A stretch of DNA of 64,000 nucleotides from the NCBI GenBank assembly GCA_965222535.1, contig OZ244957.1:2418001-2482000 (forward strand). The letters run 5' to 3'. The stretch comes from G965222535 sp965222535. GTDB lineage: Bacteria; Pseudomonadota; Gammaproteobacteria; HK1. Position 1 is the first letter of the stretch. Each line of letters opens with the position of its first letter. A program made the translations under genes and the position numbers. The notes under the pieces were generated by a model. It ran no database searches. It had not been told where the DNA came from and saw nothing but the letters and a program-made list of their open reading frames with translations. This document shows positions 43,504-52,857 of the stretch, piece after piece.

Positions 43504-44782
43504 TTCTGGGGCTGGGCATTTTAGTGGTGTCGCGGTCGTTCGCGTCTCTTTGTTCGCGGTACAAGATGCCGGAGGTGGCATGGGCATCGGGGAGTGTAAC
43601 CACTGGATCGCGTTTGCCGGGGCCGTGCGCCCGGCGGCGGTACATGCGCCAGATGCTAAGGACGCTGACGGTACAGCAGATGGTGCCGTTGAGTAGGAAC
43701 AGCGCCAGCGGGCTGATCAGCTCCATCAGTGTGCCGCTGATCAAGGGGCCGATGGCGGCCCCGCAGCCAAACAGGATCAGCAGTCCACTGGCGGTTTGCA
43801 GCCGTTTGTCGCGTGGGGCAAAATCGTTGGCATGGGCGGCTGCCAGTGGGTACAGCGTGAACGATAGCGCGCCATAGGCGAAGCTGCAAGCCAGCAGCAG
43901 CGCCATATTGGGGATCCCCGCTTGGTAACAGACCGCGACGATGGCGAAACTGCATACCGTGGCACCGCTGGCGGCGAGGATAATGATTTTGCGCCGATCA
44001 TCGGCGTGATCGGATAAGCGGCCCATCGGCCATTGGGACAGCAAGGCCCCGAGGATCGCGGTTGAGATAAAAACCGACGCCGTTTGATCGGACAAACCGA
44101 TGCCGTGCGCAAACGCCGGGGCGAGGCCGTGGAACGTGGCGTTCATGCTGCCGGCGATTGGGATCGCAACCATCGCCAAGGGTGAGATGCGCCATAGATC
44201 GCTGAGCGTCAGGCGCGCTACGCGCTGCGGCTTCGGTGCCGCAGCGCGCGTTACCAATACCGGGATCAGGGCCAACGAATAGATGATCGAAACGATGCAG
44301 AACAGCTCAAAACGCTGTGCATCGCCAAACAGCAGCAGCAGTGGGCCGAGCGCCGCGCCGAGGTAATTGGTGACCATATATAGCGCCATCACGCTCCCGC
44401 GGATGTGGTTTGGGCTGCGTTCATTGAGCCAGCTCTCGGTGATGATGATCATGCCAGCCATGCAGAAACCGGCGATCAGGCGCAAGCCAGCCCAAGTGTA
44501 GATATCAATTACCAGCACCAGGCCCAAAGCCGATGCCGACATGATCGATGCGAAAGCGGCGAACGAGCGGATGTGGCCCACTGCAATCACGATGCGCACC
44601 GACCACGAGCCGCCGATCAACAACCCCAGATAGAAAGCGGAAACGATCAGTCCCACCGCGCTATCGCTGAATCCTTCGCTCTTGGCGCGTAACCCTATCA
44701 GGACGCCGAACAGCCCATTCGCCAGCATCAACAAGCCATAGCTGCAAAGCAGAGAGGAAACCGAAAAGAGAATTTGGCGCAT
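43493..44782 (-). CDS. MFS transporter, YcaD-like
   Basis: 429 residues with about 12 hydrophobic segments from the first residue (ILFSVSSLLCSYGLLMLANG). GLRAKSEGFSDSAVGLIVSA and YLGLLIGGSW, then ITESWLNERSPNHIRGSVMA (an E-S-W-L-N motif typical of the YcaD group) mark the family. RLSDHADDRRKIIILAAS is the central MFS G-x-L-S-D loop. Substrate unknown. The C-terminal tail after residue 380 is charged and poorly conserved; its last codons (PRKKR-stop) are encoded by a terminator hairpin. It sits between the two R3 arrays. Confidence 0.85.
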   Translation of the reverse strand: MRQILFSVSSLLCSYGLLMLANGLFGVLIGLRAKSEGFSDSAVGLIVSAFYLGLLIGGSWSVRIVIAVGHIRSFAAFASIMSASALGLVLVIDIYTWAGLRLIAGFCMAGMIIITESWLNERSPNHIRGSVMALYMVTNYLGAALGPLLLLFGDAQRFELFCIVSIIYSLALIPVLVTRAAAPKPQRVARLTLSDLWRISPLAMVAIPIAGSMNATFHGLAPAFAHGIGLSDQTASVFISTAILGALLSQWPMGRLSDHADDRRKIIILAASGATVCSFAIVAVCYQAGIPNMALLLACSFAYGALSFTLYPLAAAHANDFAPRDKRLQTASGLLILFGCGAAIGPLISGTLMELISPLALFLLNGTICCTVSVLSIWRMYRRRAHGPGKRDPVVTLPDAHATSGILYREQRDANDRDTTKMPSPRKKR

Positions 44783-44980
44783 GATTAATGTGGCGCGGGG
44801 GGCATGGCGGGCGCAACAGCGCGGCGCGGGGATTCGGTGTACGCCGGCGTGCTTAGGCGGTAGCGGTGGCGGGGAAGCGGTGCTTGAGGCGTCCGGCGTG
44901 CCATAGGGGGACTCGAAAAATCTTTCTGGAACGGGGAGGGGGCGACAACCGAGGTTGATTGATACCCTCTTTCCCCAATA

Positions 44981-45805
44981 TCAGATGCCCCAGTGGCGGC
45001 CCAGGATCTCTTCCAGAATCAGCTTGCTGCCAAAGTAGGCCAGCAGCAATACCAAGGCACCGCTGAGGCACCAGCGTACGGCGGTCGAGCCACGCCAGCC
45101 GAGCTGTATGCGCCCCCATAGCAGGAAGCCAAACAACCCCCAGGCGATGATCGAGAGGATGGTTTTGTGGGCCAGGTGTTGCGCCAGCAGGTCATCCACA
45201 AACACAAGACCGCTGATAAGGCTTAAAGTTAATAAAAAAAAGCCGATCGCGATGAAGTGGAAAAGCCATTTCTCTTGGGCGATCAGCGGCGGCAGGCGCG
45301 CCAACAGGCGATCGCTGCGATGGCGCATCAGATAGTGCTCCTGCCAGTGGAGCACCAAAGACTGAAAAGCAGCCAAGGCGAGCACGGCATACGCCAGCGC
45401 TGAGACGCCGCCGTGCAATTGGATGAGAAAAGGTGGCGTCGCGCGTTCCGGCGCATGACCGGACCACAACCACGGCAACAGCGTCGCCATCGCGGCGATC
45501 GGCAACACCAGCACGCCGAGCGCGGCTAAGTTGCGATAGGCGATGCCAATGGCGAACAACAGCACGACCAACCAAAGTATCGAAGAAGCCGCGATATAGA
45601 CATCAAGGCGCAGGCCATCAGCGTAAAACGCCGCTGCCGCGAGTGATAGTGCGTGGGCTGTGATAGCACCCAGCGTACACCAAAGGAAGGTGCTGCGCCG
45701 ATATCGGGGAGCACCGTTTGGTTTTAGATAGGCGAATACGCTGGCAGTGGCGACCAGATACAGCAGCGCGGCGAGCACTGTAATGAGCGCGAAATAGGTT
45801 GGCAT
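44981..45805 (-). CDS. YpjD/CcsA-like inner-membrane cytochrome c assembly-type protein
   Basis: 274 residues from MPTYFALITVLAAL at 45805; the frame extends 32 codons upstream without family support. About eight membrane segments. Family residues: IQLHGGVSALAYAVLALAAF (His in a membrane helix), QEKWLFHFIAIGFFLLTLSL, HKTILSIIAWGLFGFLLWGR. It belongs to the CcsA/CcmC-like group as YpjD (HemX-like). Such proteins handle haem in the membrane, but the role of YpjD is not settled. ffh, its usual neighbour, is not seen. Confidence 0.85.
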   Translation of the reverse strand: MPTYFALITVLAALLYLVATASVFAYLKPNGAPRYRRSTFLWCTLGAITAHALSLAAAAFYADGLRLDVYIAASSILWLVVLLFAIGIAYRNLAALGVLVLPIAAMATLLPWLWSGHAPERATPPFLIQLHGGVSALAYAVLALAAFQSLVLHWQEHYLMRHRSDRLLARLPPLIAQEKWLFHFIAIGFFLLTLSLISGLVFVDDLLAQHLAHKTILSIIAWGLFGFLLWGRIQLGWRGSTAVRWCLSGALVLLLAYFGSKLILEEILGRHWGI

Positions 45806-46021
45806 ACTAGGGAAATCCAAGCGGATGGTGCTCCTTTCCAAAAGTAAAACACATTTTACTTCGTTTAGCGCTCTACAATCTTCTATTTTTAATCTTGACA
45901 TGCCAAGCCCCTAACCCCAGTACAGCCTTCGCTCTCGCCTCGACGCCGTGCAGGGCCGAGAGCTTCGGGCAGTGCTCTGGAAATGGGCTGAGGGTGAGGC
46001 TTTGGGATGGCTTCGGGCAGT

Positions 46022-46800
46022 GTCTCTGGGATCTTTAATATTTTTAATCCTCAAAATGCCGAGCTATGCTCGGTATTTTGAGGAGTCTAAGGAGGGTAAA
46101 TACGTTTATATTGGGGGAAGGGTTAGGGCGTGTTTAACCCGCCTAAACGCGGTACTCCCTTCCCCCAAGCCCCTAACCCCAGGATCTCCTGCGCCCTCGC
46201 CTCGACGCCGTGCAGGGCCTAGGGCTTCGGGCAGTGCTCTGGAAATGCGGCGGGCGAGGGCTCTGGGATGGCTTCGGGCAGTGCTCTGGAAATGGGCTGA
46301 GGGTGAGGCTTTGGGATGGCTTCGGGCAGGGCTCTGGGATCTTTAATATTTTTAATCCTCAAAATGCCGAGCTATGCTCGGTATTTTGAGGAGAATAAGG
46401 AGGGTAACGACGTTTATATTGGGGGAAGGGTTAGGGCGTGTTTAACCCGCCTAAACGCGGTACTCCCTTCCCCCAAGCCCCTAACCCCAGGATCTCCTGC
46501 GCTCTCGCCTCGACGCCGTGCAGGGCCTAGGGCTTCGGGCAGTGCTCTGGAAATGCGGCGGGCGAGTGCTCTGGGATCTTTGATATTTTTAATCCTCAAA
46601 ATGCCGAGCTATGCTCGGTATTTTGAGGAGTCTAAGGAGGGTAACGACGTTTATATTGGGGGAAGGGTTAGGGCGTGTTTAACCCGCCTAAACGCGGTAC
46701 TCCCTTCCCCCAAGCCCCTAACCCCAGGATCTCCTGCGTCCTCGCCTCGACGCCGTGCAGGGCCTAGGGCTTCGGGCAGTGCTCTGGAAATGGGCTGAGG
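46022..46800 (+). repeat. R3 repeat array B (three units)
   Basis: Unit starts (CTCTGGGATC) are at 46024, 46332 and 46569, spacing 308 and 237 bp; the first unit carries an extra GC-rich segment. The hairpin CCTCAAAATGCCGAGC-TAT-GCTCGGTATTTTGAGG (16-bp stem with one G-T pair) occurs at 46049-46083, 46357-46391 and 46594-46628. The rest of the unit equals array A (GGGGGAAGGGTTAGGGCG, AACGCGGTACTCCCTTCC). Long frames cross the array, but they follow from the repeat and are not conserved in array A. Confidence 0.9.
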
Positions 46801-46917
46801 GTGAGGCTTTGGGATGGCTTCTGGCAGTGTGCTCTGAATTAAAAACCACGGGCAACCCATGGTCGCTGCCCCGCAGCGAAATGCACATCTGGGATCGATT
46901 GAAACGGGAGGATAACG

Positions 46918-48138
46918 ATGACAGCATCAACGGATGAGAAGTTAGCCGCATTATGGGAACAAGTCGTTGAGTGTATCGCTAAAAAAGATTGGGATGGATC
47001 GATTGATGCATGGAGCTCTCTAATTGATTTTATCCGAGATAACGCAGCAGCATATATCGGTCGTGGTTTAGCTTATTACAGAAAAGGAGAATATGACCGT
47101 GCACTAGAAGATTTCTCTGAGGCTTATAAAAAAGGATTGAAAGGTTATATTATCTCTTATTTAGCTTCTACAATAAAAGATATTCGGCCTGAATCTGATA
47201 ATGCTTCACTCTTCAAATGTTTTATAGAAGTATTTTTTTCTATATGTAATATAAAAAATGAATTGCATAAAAAGATAAAATCCTATCGGGTGGTACATTA
47301 TTGTGCGCTTACAACATTAAAAAGCATGAGTGATGGGAAACCATTCCGCTTTTACAATGTCGCTTATATGAACGATCCTGAAGAAGGGGAGGCATTGTTC
47401 CGCATGATGCCGAACGGTAACGCTATCAAGGCCGCTTTTTATGACGAAGATGCGGCAACAACGTACCGTTACCAACCGTATTATATCGGCAGCTTTATTG
47501 ATGGAGGAAAAAACGCAGACAAAATCGTCTTTTGGAGAACGTATGGAAAAAATGAGGGGATTGATGCGGCCGGATGCAGCCTAGTGTTTGATCAACAACA
47601 GTTCAGCGATACTTTAAATGAGGGGATAGAAGGAATGAAAGGGATGACAAGCCTAAGCGGCAGCGATGAAAAGCGAAAGCCTTGCCTGTACCGAATTGTT
47701 TATGAAGGTGCGGAAATAGAAAATGGTACGGAAACAGAAGATCGACAAGAAATCAAGAAGATGTTGAAAGAACTGCATGGAAAACTTGACACATTAATAG
47801 AAGAAATTAAAAAAGAAACAAACGCTGAATCCAAACAGATTCTTAAGTCGTTAGGTTGTGCTTTTATCGATTCAATCCGTTACCTGTTTAAATCCAAGCA
47901 CTACGAGCATGAACAAGAGATGCGGGTTGTGGAGTATATCGGCAGCGATAAAGACATAAAAGAAGACGAGGGCCTTGGTGCACCGAAGCTGTATGTTGAA
48001 CCGTATGAAAATACGGAGTTCTGTTTTAGTGAGGTGGTACTGGGCACTAAAACCGAAAACGCTGTTGCTTGGGGGGTTGGGGTCAGTAAAAAGAAACCCA
48101 GCGTTACGGTCAAGAAGTCTATTTTGCCTTATCGCTGA
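46918..48138 (+). CDS. TPR protein with DUF2971-like C-terminal domain
   Basis: 406 residues; GGGAGGATAACG precedes the ATG. Residues 10-80 hold two TPR-like helix pairs (AAYIGRGLAYYRKGEYDRAL, EDFSEAYKKG). From about residue 120, YRVVHYCALTTLKSMSD then FRFYNVAYMNDPEEGEALF matches the DUF2971 pattern (H-Y-x-x-x-x-L near the start; x-N-D-P-x-E). A charged coiled segment (KKMLKELHGKLDTLIEEIK) lies near residue 285, followed by HEQEMRVVEYIG. No signal peptide. Base composition is more AT-rich than its neighbours. It lies beside the R3 array and converges on liuC with a 20-bp overlap. Cellular role unknown; DUF2971 genes are often accessory. Confidence 0.7.
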   Translation: MTASTDEKLAALWEQVVECIAKKDWDGSIDAWSSLIDFIRDNAAAYIGRGLAYYRKGEYDRALEDFSEAYKKGLKGYIISYLASTIKDIRPESDNASLFKCFIEVFFSICNIKNELHKKIKSYRVVHYCALTTLKSMSDGKPFRFYNVAYMNDPEEGEALFRMMPNGNAIKAAFYDEDAATTYRYQPYYIGSFIDGGKNADKIVFWRTYGKNEGIDAAGCSLVFDQQQFSDTLNEGIEGMKGMTSLSGSDEKRKPCLYRIVYEGAEIENGTETEDRQEIKKMLKELHGKLDTLIEEIKKETNAESKQILKSLGCAFIDSIRYLFKSKHYEHEQEMRVVEYIGSDKDIKEDEGLGAPKLYVEPYENTEFCFSEVVLGTKTENAVAWGVGVSKKKPSVTVKKSILPYR

Positions 48139-48958
48139 TGCTGGCGGCGGGGGAGATCGCTGGTGGCGCGATGGCTTGCGCCCAAGCGGGTTTGCGGTGC
48201 TCGAAGAAGGCCGCCAGCCCCTCGCGTGCACTGTCGGTCTCCCAGGTGTCGGCTAGGTGCTCGATGGTATCTTCAATGAGGGCCTCGGTTATCGGCGGTG
48301 CTAGGTCGCTTAGCAGTTGCTTGCAGCGGCTGATCGAATCTGGCGCGGCTTGCAGGTAATCGTTGACGGTGCCGGCGACTGTGGCATCGAGAGCGTTGTC
48401 TGGGGTGACGCAGCTAACCAGTTGCAATGCCTTGGCGGTGGTGGCGTCAAAAGCGGCCGCGGACAGCATGAAGTGCCGCGCCGCGGCGCTGCCGATGCGG
48501 GCGATAACGTAAGGCGAAATGGTCGCCGGGATCAAGCCAAGCCGGGTTTCGCTGAAAGCAAAGCGCGCGCTGGTGGCGGCGATGACGCTGTCGCACACCG
48601 CGATGATGCCGATCCCGCCGCCGTAAGCGGCACCGTGGACTCTGGCGATCAGTGGTTTTGACAAGCGCGCCCAGTCGCGCAGCATATACGCCAGTTTGCG
48701 CGCTTCGCTAAGGCGCTGGTCGCGGCTGGCTGTGGCATTTTCACGCATCCAAGCGATATCCGCGCCAGCGCAGAACGATTCGCCAGCGGCGTTGAGGAGC
48801 ACCAAGCGCACTGCCGCATCGTGCTCCAAGCGCTGCGCCATCTGCGCCAACTGCGCGATCAAAGATGAGGACAGCGCGTTGTGTTGGCGCGGACGGTTGA
48901 GGGTTAGCACGGCAACGCCGTGCGCCTCGAGTTGCAGTTGTAAGGCGTTATCACGCAT
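48119..48958 (-). CDS. liuC: Enoyl-CoA hydratase/isomerase, probably methylglutaconyl-CoA hydratase
   Basis: 279 residues of crotonase fold. Oxyanion-hole loops: NAAGESFCAGADIAWM and VHGAAYGGGIGIIAVCD; FSETRLGLIPATISPYVIAR is typical of LiuC/AUH-like enzymes, with Glu in the second catalytic position. It lies last in an operon after both subunits of a biotin-dependent carboxylase, and its ATG overlaps the liuD stop (TGATG). This context suggests hydration of 3-methylglutaconyl-CoA in leucine degradation. The name rests on context; the crotonase family is broad. The end converges with the TPR gene. Confidence 0.8.
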   Translation of the reverse strand: MRDNALQLQLEAHGVAVLTLNRPRQHNALSSSLIAQLAQMAQRLEHDAAVRLVLLNAAGESFCAGADIAWMRENATASRDQRLSEARKLAYMLRDWARLSKPLIARVHGAAYGGGIGIIAVCDSVIAATSARFAFSETRLGLIPATISPYVIARIGSAAARHFMLSAAAFDATTAKALQLVSCVTPDNALDATVAGTVNDYLQAAPDSISRCKQLLSDLAPPITEALIEDTIEHLADTWETDSAREGLAAFFEHRKPAWAQAIAPPAISPAASISDKAK

Positions 48959-51033
48959 CAAACCACCTCCCCGGCGGCGGTGTCCTCATCATCGCTGCCG
49001 GCATTGGCAGGATGGGTCAGCGCCTCCAGTTCGATCAATGTTTGCCCCTGATGCACGGCGGCACCGCGGCTGACCAGCACGTGTTTGACGCTTGCGGCAA
49101 AAGGGGCAGTGATCGCGATCTGCATTTTCATGGCCTCCAAGGTCAGTAGCAGCGCGCCACTGTGGACGCGATCGGCTTGCGCCACGCACAGCGCCGCGAC
49201 GCGCCCGGGCAGTGGTGCGATGATCTCTGATGGAGGCGTCCTGTTTGCGTTGGATGCGGCATCATCGTCAATGCGGTGGTGAAAGCACTCTTGGTAGTCG
49301 CTGCCGTGCACCAGCAGCGCGCCGTTGAGTGGGGTGATGCGTGCGCGATGGATGCGCCCGCTGATCTGCAGGCGCAGTTGACCGTCACCCGTCGGCGTCA
49401 GCACGAGCACGCTGTAGGTGGTGTCGCAGACGCCGACCGACAGTTCGCCTTCCGCGCTGAAGCATAGCGCGATCTCCTGCTGTTGGTCGGTGCTGGCGCA
49501 CTTCAGCACAATGTACTGCTGCGCCGTGCCAAAAGCGCGCCAGCCACCGCGGTGCTCCCACGGGCACTCCGGGCGGGGAGTGCCGGCGGTGTTGGCGGTG
49601 TCGGCGAATTGCCCCATGGCATACAGGGCGGCGAACACCCAAGCGCTATCGGGGAGCGGCGCTGGGAGGATTAATTGCGGGTGTTGGCGCTCAATAAAAT
49701 CGATGTCAACCCATCCCTCGCGCAGCCGCGGTTGCGCCAGTAAGCGTTTCAGCCAAGGCAGGTTGGTGGTACAGCCGGCGATCACCAGTTGGGCGAGCGC
49801 ATTTTGCAGGCGATCCAGCGCTTGTTGACGGTGCTCGCCATGGGCGATCAGTTTGCCGATCAAGGGATCAAAGTGGGAAGTGATGCGATCCCCTTCAACC
49901 ACCCCGGCGTCAATGCGGATGGCGGGTGAGGGGGGTGGCAGTCGCCAGCGCGCCAGAACCCCTGTGGTTGGCATAAAATCGCGCTGTGCATCCTCGGCGT
50001 AGATGCGCGCCTCGATCGCATGGCCACGCAGCACCAGCGCCTCTTGTTGCAGCGGCAGCGGCTCCCCAGCGGCGATGCGCAATTGCCATTCGACCAAGTC
50101 GATATCGGTGACCATCTCGGTGACCGGATGCTCGACCTGCAAGCGCGTGTTCATCTCTATAAAATAGAAGCGCTGCGCGTCCCGCCCGGCGTTGCCGTCA
50201 ACGAGTAGCTCGACGCTGCCGGCACCGCGGTATTGGATCGCTGTCGCCGCTTGTAGCGCGACGCGGCGCATGGCCTCGCGCAAGGATGCACTGAGGTCGG
50301 ACGCCGGTGCCTCCTCAACAACCTTCTGGCGGCGGCGTTGCAATGAGCAATCGCGCTCAAACAAATGCACTACGTTGCCGTGGTGGTCGGCGAAGATCTG
50401 TATTTCGATATGCCGCGCACCGCGGATCAGCTTCTCGATTAACACCGCAGAGTCACCAAACGCCGTTTCCGCCTCACGTTTGACCGCCGCCAACGCTGCG
50501 TCAAACTGCCCCGCAGTGTCAACCCGTCGGATGCCTCTACCGCCGCCGCCGGCAGTGGCTTTGAGCAACACCGGGAAACCAATCTCACAAGCACTTGCCA
50601 ATAACTGCGCAGGGGCCTGCGCGGTGCCATGATACCCCGCGATCAGCGGCACTCCAGCGGCTTGCATCAGTTGTTTGGCGCGGCGCTTGTCCCCCATCTG
50701 CGCGATCGCTTCTGGCGGTGCGCCAACGAACGCCCGCCCGGCGGCTTCGCACGCGGTAGCGAAGGTGGCATTTTCTGACAGGAAACCATAACCCGGATGG
50801 ATTGCTTCGGCGTTGGTGGCAGTGGCGATGGCGAGGATGCGCTCAATATTGAGGTAGCATTGTGCAGGCGCACCCGCACCGATGCCGAAGGCTTCATCCG
50901 CGAGCGCTGCTGGTTGAGCATCGCGATCGGCATCAGCATAGATGGCGATGGTACGCATCCCTAAGCGCTTGGCGGTGCGTATGATGCGGCAGGCGATCTC
51001 GCCGCGATTGGCGATTAGCAGTGAGCGGAACAT
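48958..51033 (-). CDS. liuD: Biotin-containing acyl-CoA carboxylase alpha subunit (methylcrotonyl-CoA carboxylase type)
   Basis: 691 residues. Biotin carboxylase domain (1-445): LIANRGEIACRIIRTAKRLG, HPGYGFLSENATFA, KATAGGGGRGIR (ATP loop), ERDCSLQRRRQKVVEEAP, FIEMNTRLQVEHPVTEMVT. The C-terminal biotinyl domain carries LEAMKM with the biotinylated Lys at about residue 636. It carboxylates biotin, which the beta subunit uses to carboxylate 3-methylcrotonyl-CoA. Pairing with the adjacent carboxyltransferase and a LiuC-like hydratase supports the MCC assignment over propionyl- or geranyl-CoA carboxylase, though geranyl-CoA carboxylase (Atu) is a near relative. It lies 22 bp after liuB. Confidence 0.92.
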   Translation of the reverse strand: MFRSLLIANRGEIACRIIRTAKRLGMRTIAIYADADRDAQPAALADEAFGIGAGAPAQCYLNIERILAIATATNAEAIHPGYGFLSENATFATACEAAGRAFVGAPPEAIAQMGDKRRAKQLMQAAGVPLIAGYHGTAQAPAQLLASACEIGFPVLLKATAGGGGRGIRRVDTAGQFDAALAAVKREAETAFGDSAVLIEKLIRGARHIEIQIFADHHGNVVHLFERDCSLQRRRQKVVEEAPASDLSASLREAMRRVALQAATAIQYRGAGSVELLVDGNAGRDAQRFYFIEMNTRLQVEHPVTEMVTDIDLVEWQLRIAAGEPLPLQQEALVLRGHAIEARIYAEDAQRDFMPTTGVLARWRLPPPSPAIRIDAGVVEGDRITSHFDPLIGKLIAHGEHRQQALDRLQNALAQLVIAGCTTNLPWLKRLLAQPRLREGWVDIDFIERQHPQLILPAPLPDSAWVFAALYAMGQFADTANTAGTPRPECPWEHRGGWRAFGTAQQYIVLKCASTDQQQEIALCFSAEGELSVGVCDTTYSVLVLTPTGDGQLRLQISGRIHRARITPLNGALLVHGSDYQECFHHRIDDDAASNANRTPPSEIIAPLPGRVAALCVAQADRVHSGALLLTLEAMKMQIAITAPFAASVKHVLVSRGAAVHQGQTLIELEALTHPANAGSDDEDTAAGEVV

Positions 51034-51055
51034 GCGGCTGTATTGCGTTGCAGCA

Positions 51056-52672
51056 TCACATGCGGAACAAGCCGAAGCGCGGGGGCTGGTTTTGCGCTGG
51101 TTGACGTATTGCCAATGAAAGGGACAGTGCCAATGCGGTACGGCTGCGCTCAGGCGTTAGGATGCCGTCATCCCATAATCGGGCACTGGCGTACAACGCC
51201 TGCGTCTGGCGGCGGAACTGCTCTTCAACCGGAGCTTTGAACGCTGCTTCCTGCGCCGTCGACCAAGCCTCACCGCGCGCTTCAATGGCGTCGCGTTTGA
51301 CGCTCGCCAGAACATGCGCCGCCTGCTCGTTGCCCATCACCGCAATACGGCTGTTAGGCCAGCTCCACAAAAAGCGTGGCGCATAAGCGCGACCGCACAT
51401 CGCATAATTGCCGGCACCGTATGAGTTACCGATCAGCAGCGTCAGTTTGGGCACATTGGCGGTCGCCACCGCGGTCACCAGTTTGGCACCATCTTTGGCG
51501 ATCCCGCCGCGTTCGTAGGCTTGCCCGACCATGAAACCGGTGATGTTCTGCAGAAACAGCAACGGAATGCCGCGCTGGCAGCAGAGCTGGATAAAATGCG
51601 TCCCCTTCAATGCCGATGCGGAAAACAAAACACCATTGTTGGCGATAATGCCGAGCGCCATGCCGCTGATATGAGCAAAGCCGCACACTAGGGTAGTGCC
51701 ATACAGCGGTTTGAATTCGTCCAGACGGGAGTCGTCCACTAGGCGGGCGATGACCTCGCGCACTTCATACGGTTGCCGTGGATCGGCAGGGATGATGCCG
51801 CCGATCTCCGTCGCTGGATAGCGCGGTGCCAGAGAGGTGCTGATTTGGCGGTGCTGAGGGTGGTGCGGGAGGTGCAGATTGCCGATCAGGCGGCGCGTGA
51901 TCGCCAGCGCATCGCGCTCATCGTTGGCATAGTGGTCAGCGACACCCGAATGGCGGGTATGCAGATCGGCACCGCCTAGATCCTCCGCCGATACCTGCTC
52001 GCCGGTCGCGGCTTTGACCAACGGCGGCCCGCCGAGGAAGATCGTCCCCTGCTGCGCAACGATGACATTCTCTTCGCACATCGCCGGGACGTACGCGCCA
52101 CCCGCCGTACACCAGCCCAGCACCACCGCAATTTGCGCGATCCCTTGCGCCGACAGTTGCGCTTGGTTATAGAAGATGCGCCCAAAATGCTCGCGGTCGG
52201 GGAAGACTTCGTCTTGGTACGCTAGGTTAGCGCCGCCGGAGTCAACCAAATACACGCAAGGGAGGTGGTTTTGCGCCGCGATTTCCTGCGCTCGCAGGTG
52301 TTTTTTGACAGTCAGCGGGTAGTAAGTGCCGCCTTTGACGGTGGCGTCATTGCACACGATCATGCACTCGGTGGTGTGGATGCGCCCGATGCCGGTGATC
52401 ACTCCAGCCGCCGGCAATGCGTCATCGTAGATGCCGTTGGCGGCGAACAACCCCACCTCGAGAAACGGCGAACCCGCATCCAGCAGGCGCGCAATACGCT
52501 CGCGCGGTAATAACTTGGCACGGCTCACATGGCGCAAACGGGCGTGCGGAGGGCCGCCGTCCAAGGCCCATTTGGCGACACGCTCAACCGCCGCAGACGC
52601 TTCCTGCATTGCTGCTAAGTTGTCCTTAAACTCGGCTGAACTGGGCTGGATGTTGGAGTTTATAATGCCCAT
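51056..52672 (-). CDS. liuB: Acyl-CoA carboxyltransferase beta subunit (methylcrotonyl-CoA carboxylase type)
   Basis: 538 residues of paired crotonase-like carboxyltransferase domains. Landmarks: RERIARLLDAGSPFLEVGLF, YLVDSGGANLAYQDEVFPD, GGAYVPAMCEENVIVAQQGT, IFLGGPPLVKAATGE, and FLQNITGFMVGQAYERGGIA with GAGNYAMCGRAYAPRF. These are hallmarks of MCC-beta (about 535 aa). First gene of liuB-liuD-liuC. The upstream gene of the classical cluster, isovaleryl-CoA dehydrogenase (liuA), and the final lyase (liuE) are not present nearby, so the pathway must be completed elsewhere or the cluster is reduced. Confidence 0.93.
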   Translation of the reverse strand: MGIINSNIQPSSAEFKDNLAAMQEASAAVERVAKWALDGGPPHARLRHVSRAKLLPRERIARLLDAGSPFLEVGLFAANGIYDDALPAAGVITGIGRIHTTECMIVCNDATVKGGTYYPLTVKKHLRAQEIAAQNHLPCVYLVDSGGANLAYQDEVFPDREHFGRIFYNQAQLSAQGIAQIAVVLGWCTAGGAYVPAMCEENVIVAQQGTIFLGGPPLVKAATGEQVSAEDLGGADLHTRHSGVADHYANDERDALAITRRLIGNLHLPHHPQHRQISTSLAPRYPATEIGGIIPADPRQPYEVREVIARLVDDSRLDEFKPLYGTTLVCGFAHISGMALGIIANNGVLFSASALKGTHFIQLCCQRGIPLLFLQNITGFMVGQAYERGGIAKDGAKLVTAVATANVPKLTLLIGNSYGAGNYAMCGRAYAPRFLWSWPNSRIAVMGNEQAAHVLASVKRDAIEARGEAWSTAQEAAFKAPVEEQFRRQTQALYASARLWDDGILTPERSRTALALSLSLAIRQPAQNQPPRFGLFRM

Positions 52673-52857
52673 GCGAGGTGGGTTCGGCGGTGCGCGAGAG
52701 GCTGCCTAGCGTCGCTTTTGCGCGCCATGGCAGGGGGCGCTTGCCAAAGTAGCGCGAGACACTCGATTGAGGAATGGGTGAAGCGCCCTGCGGAGCCCCC
52801 TTGTATTGAAAGATTGATGCATCAAGAGCTTGTGTTTTTTGGGAGCTTTGAAAAACC

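Noticed and set aside
45948..46798. Two overlapping long frames that repeat a peptide (LILKMPSYARYFEE)
   Set aside because: They follow from the R3 repeat units. The equivalent frame in array A has stops, the 308-bp step changes phase, and no ribosome site is present. Treated as non-coding.
42951..46800. CRISPR-like array
   Set aside because: The repeats are long, the intervening parts are repeated too rather than unique spacers, and no cas genes are near.
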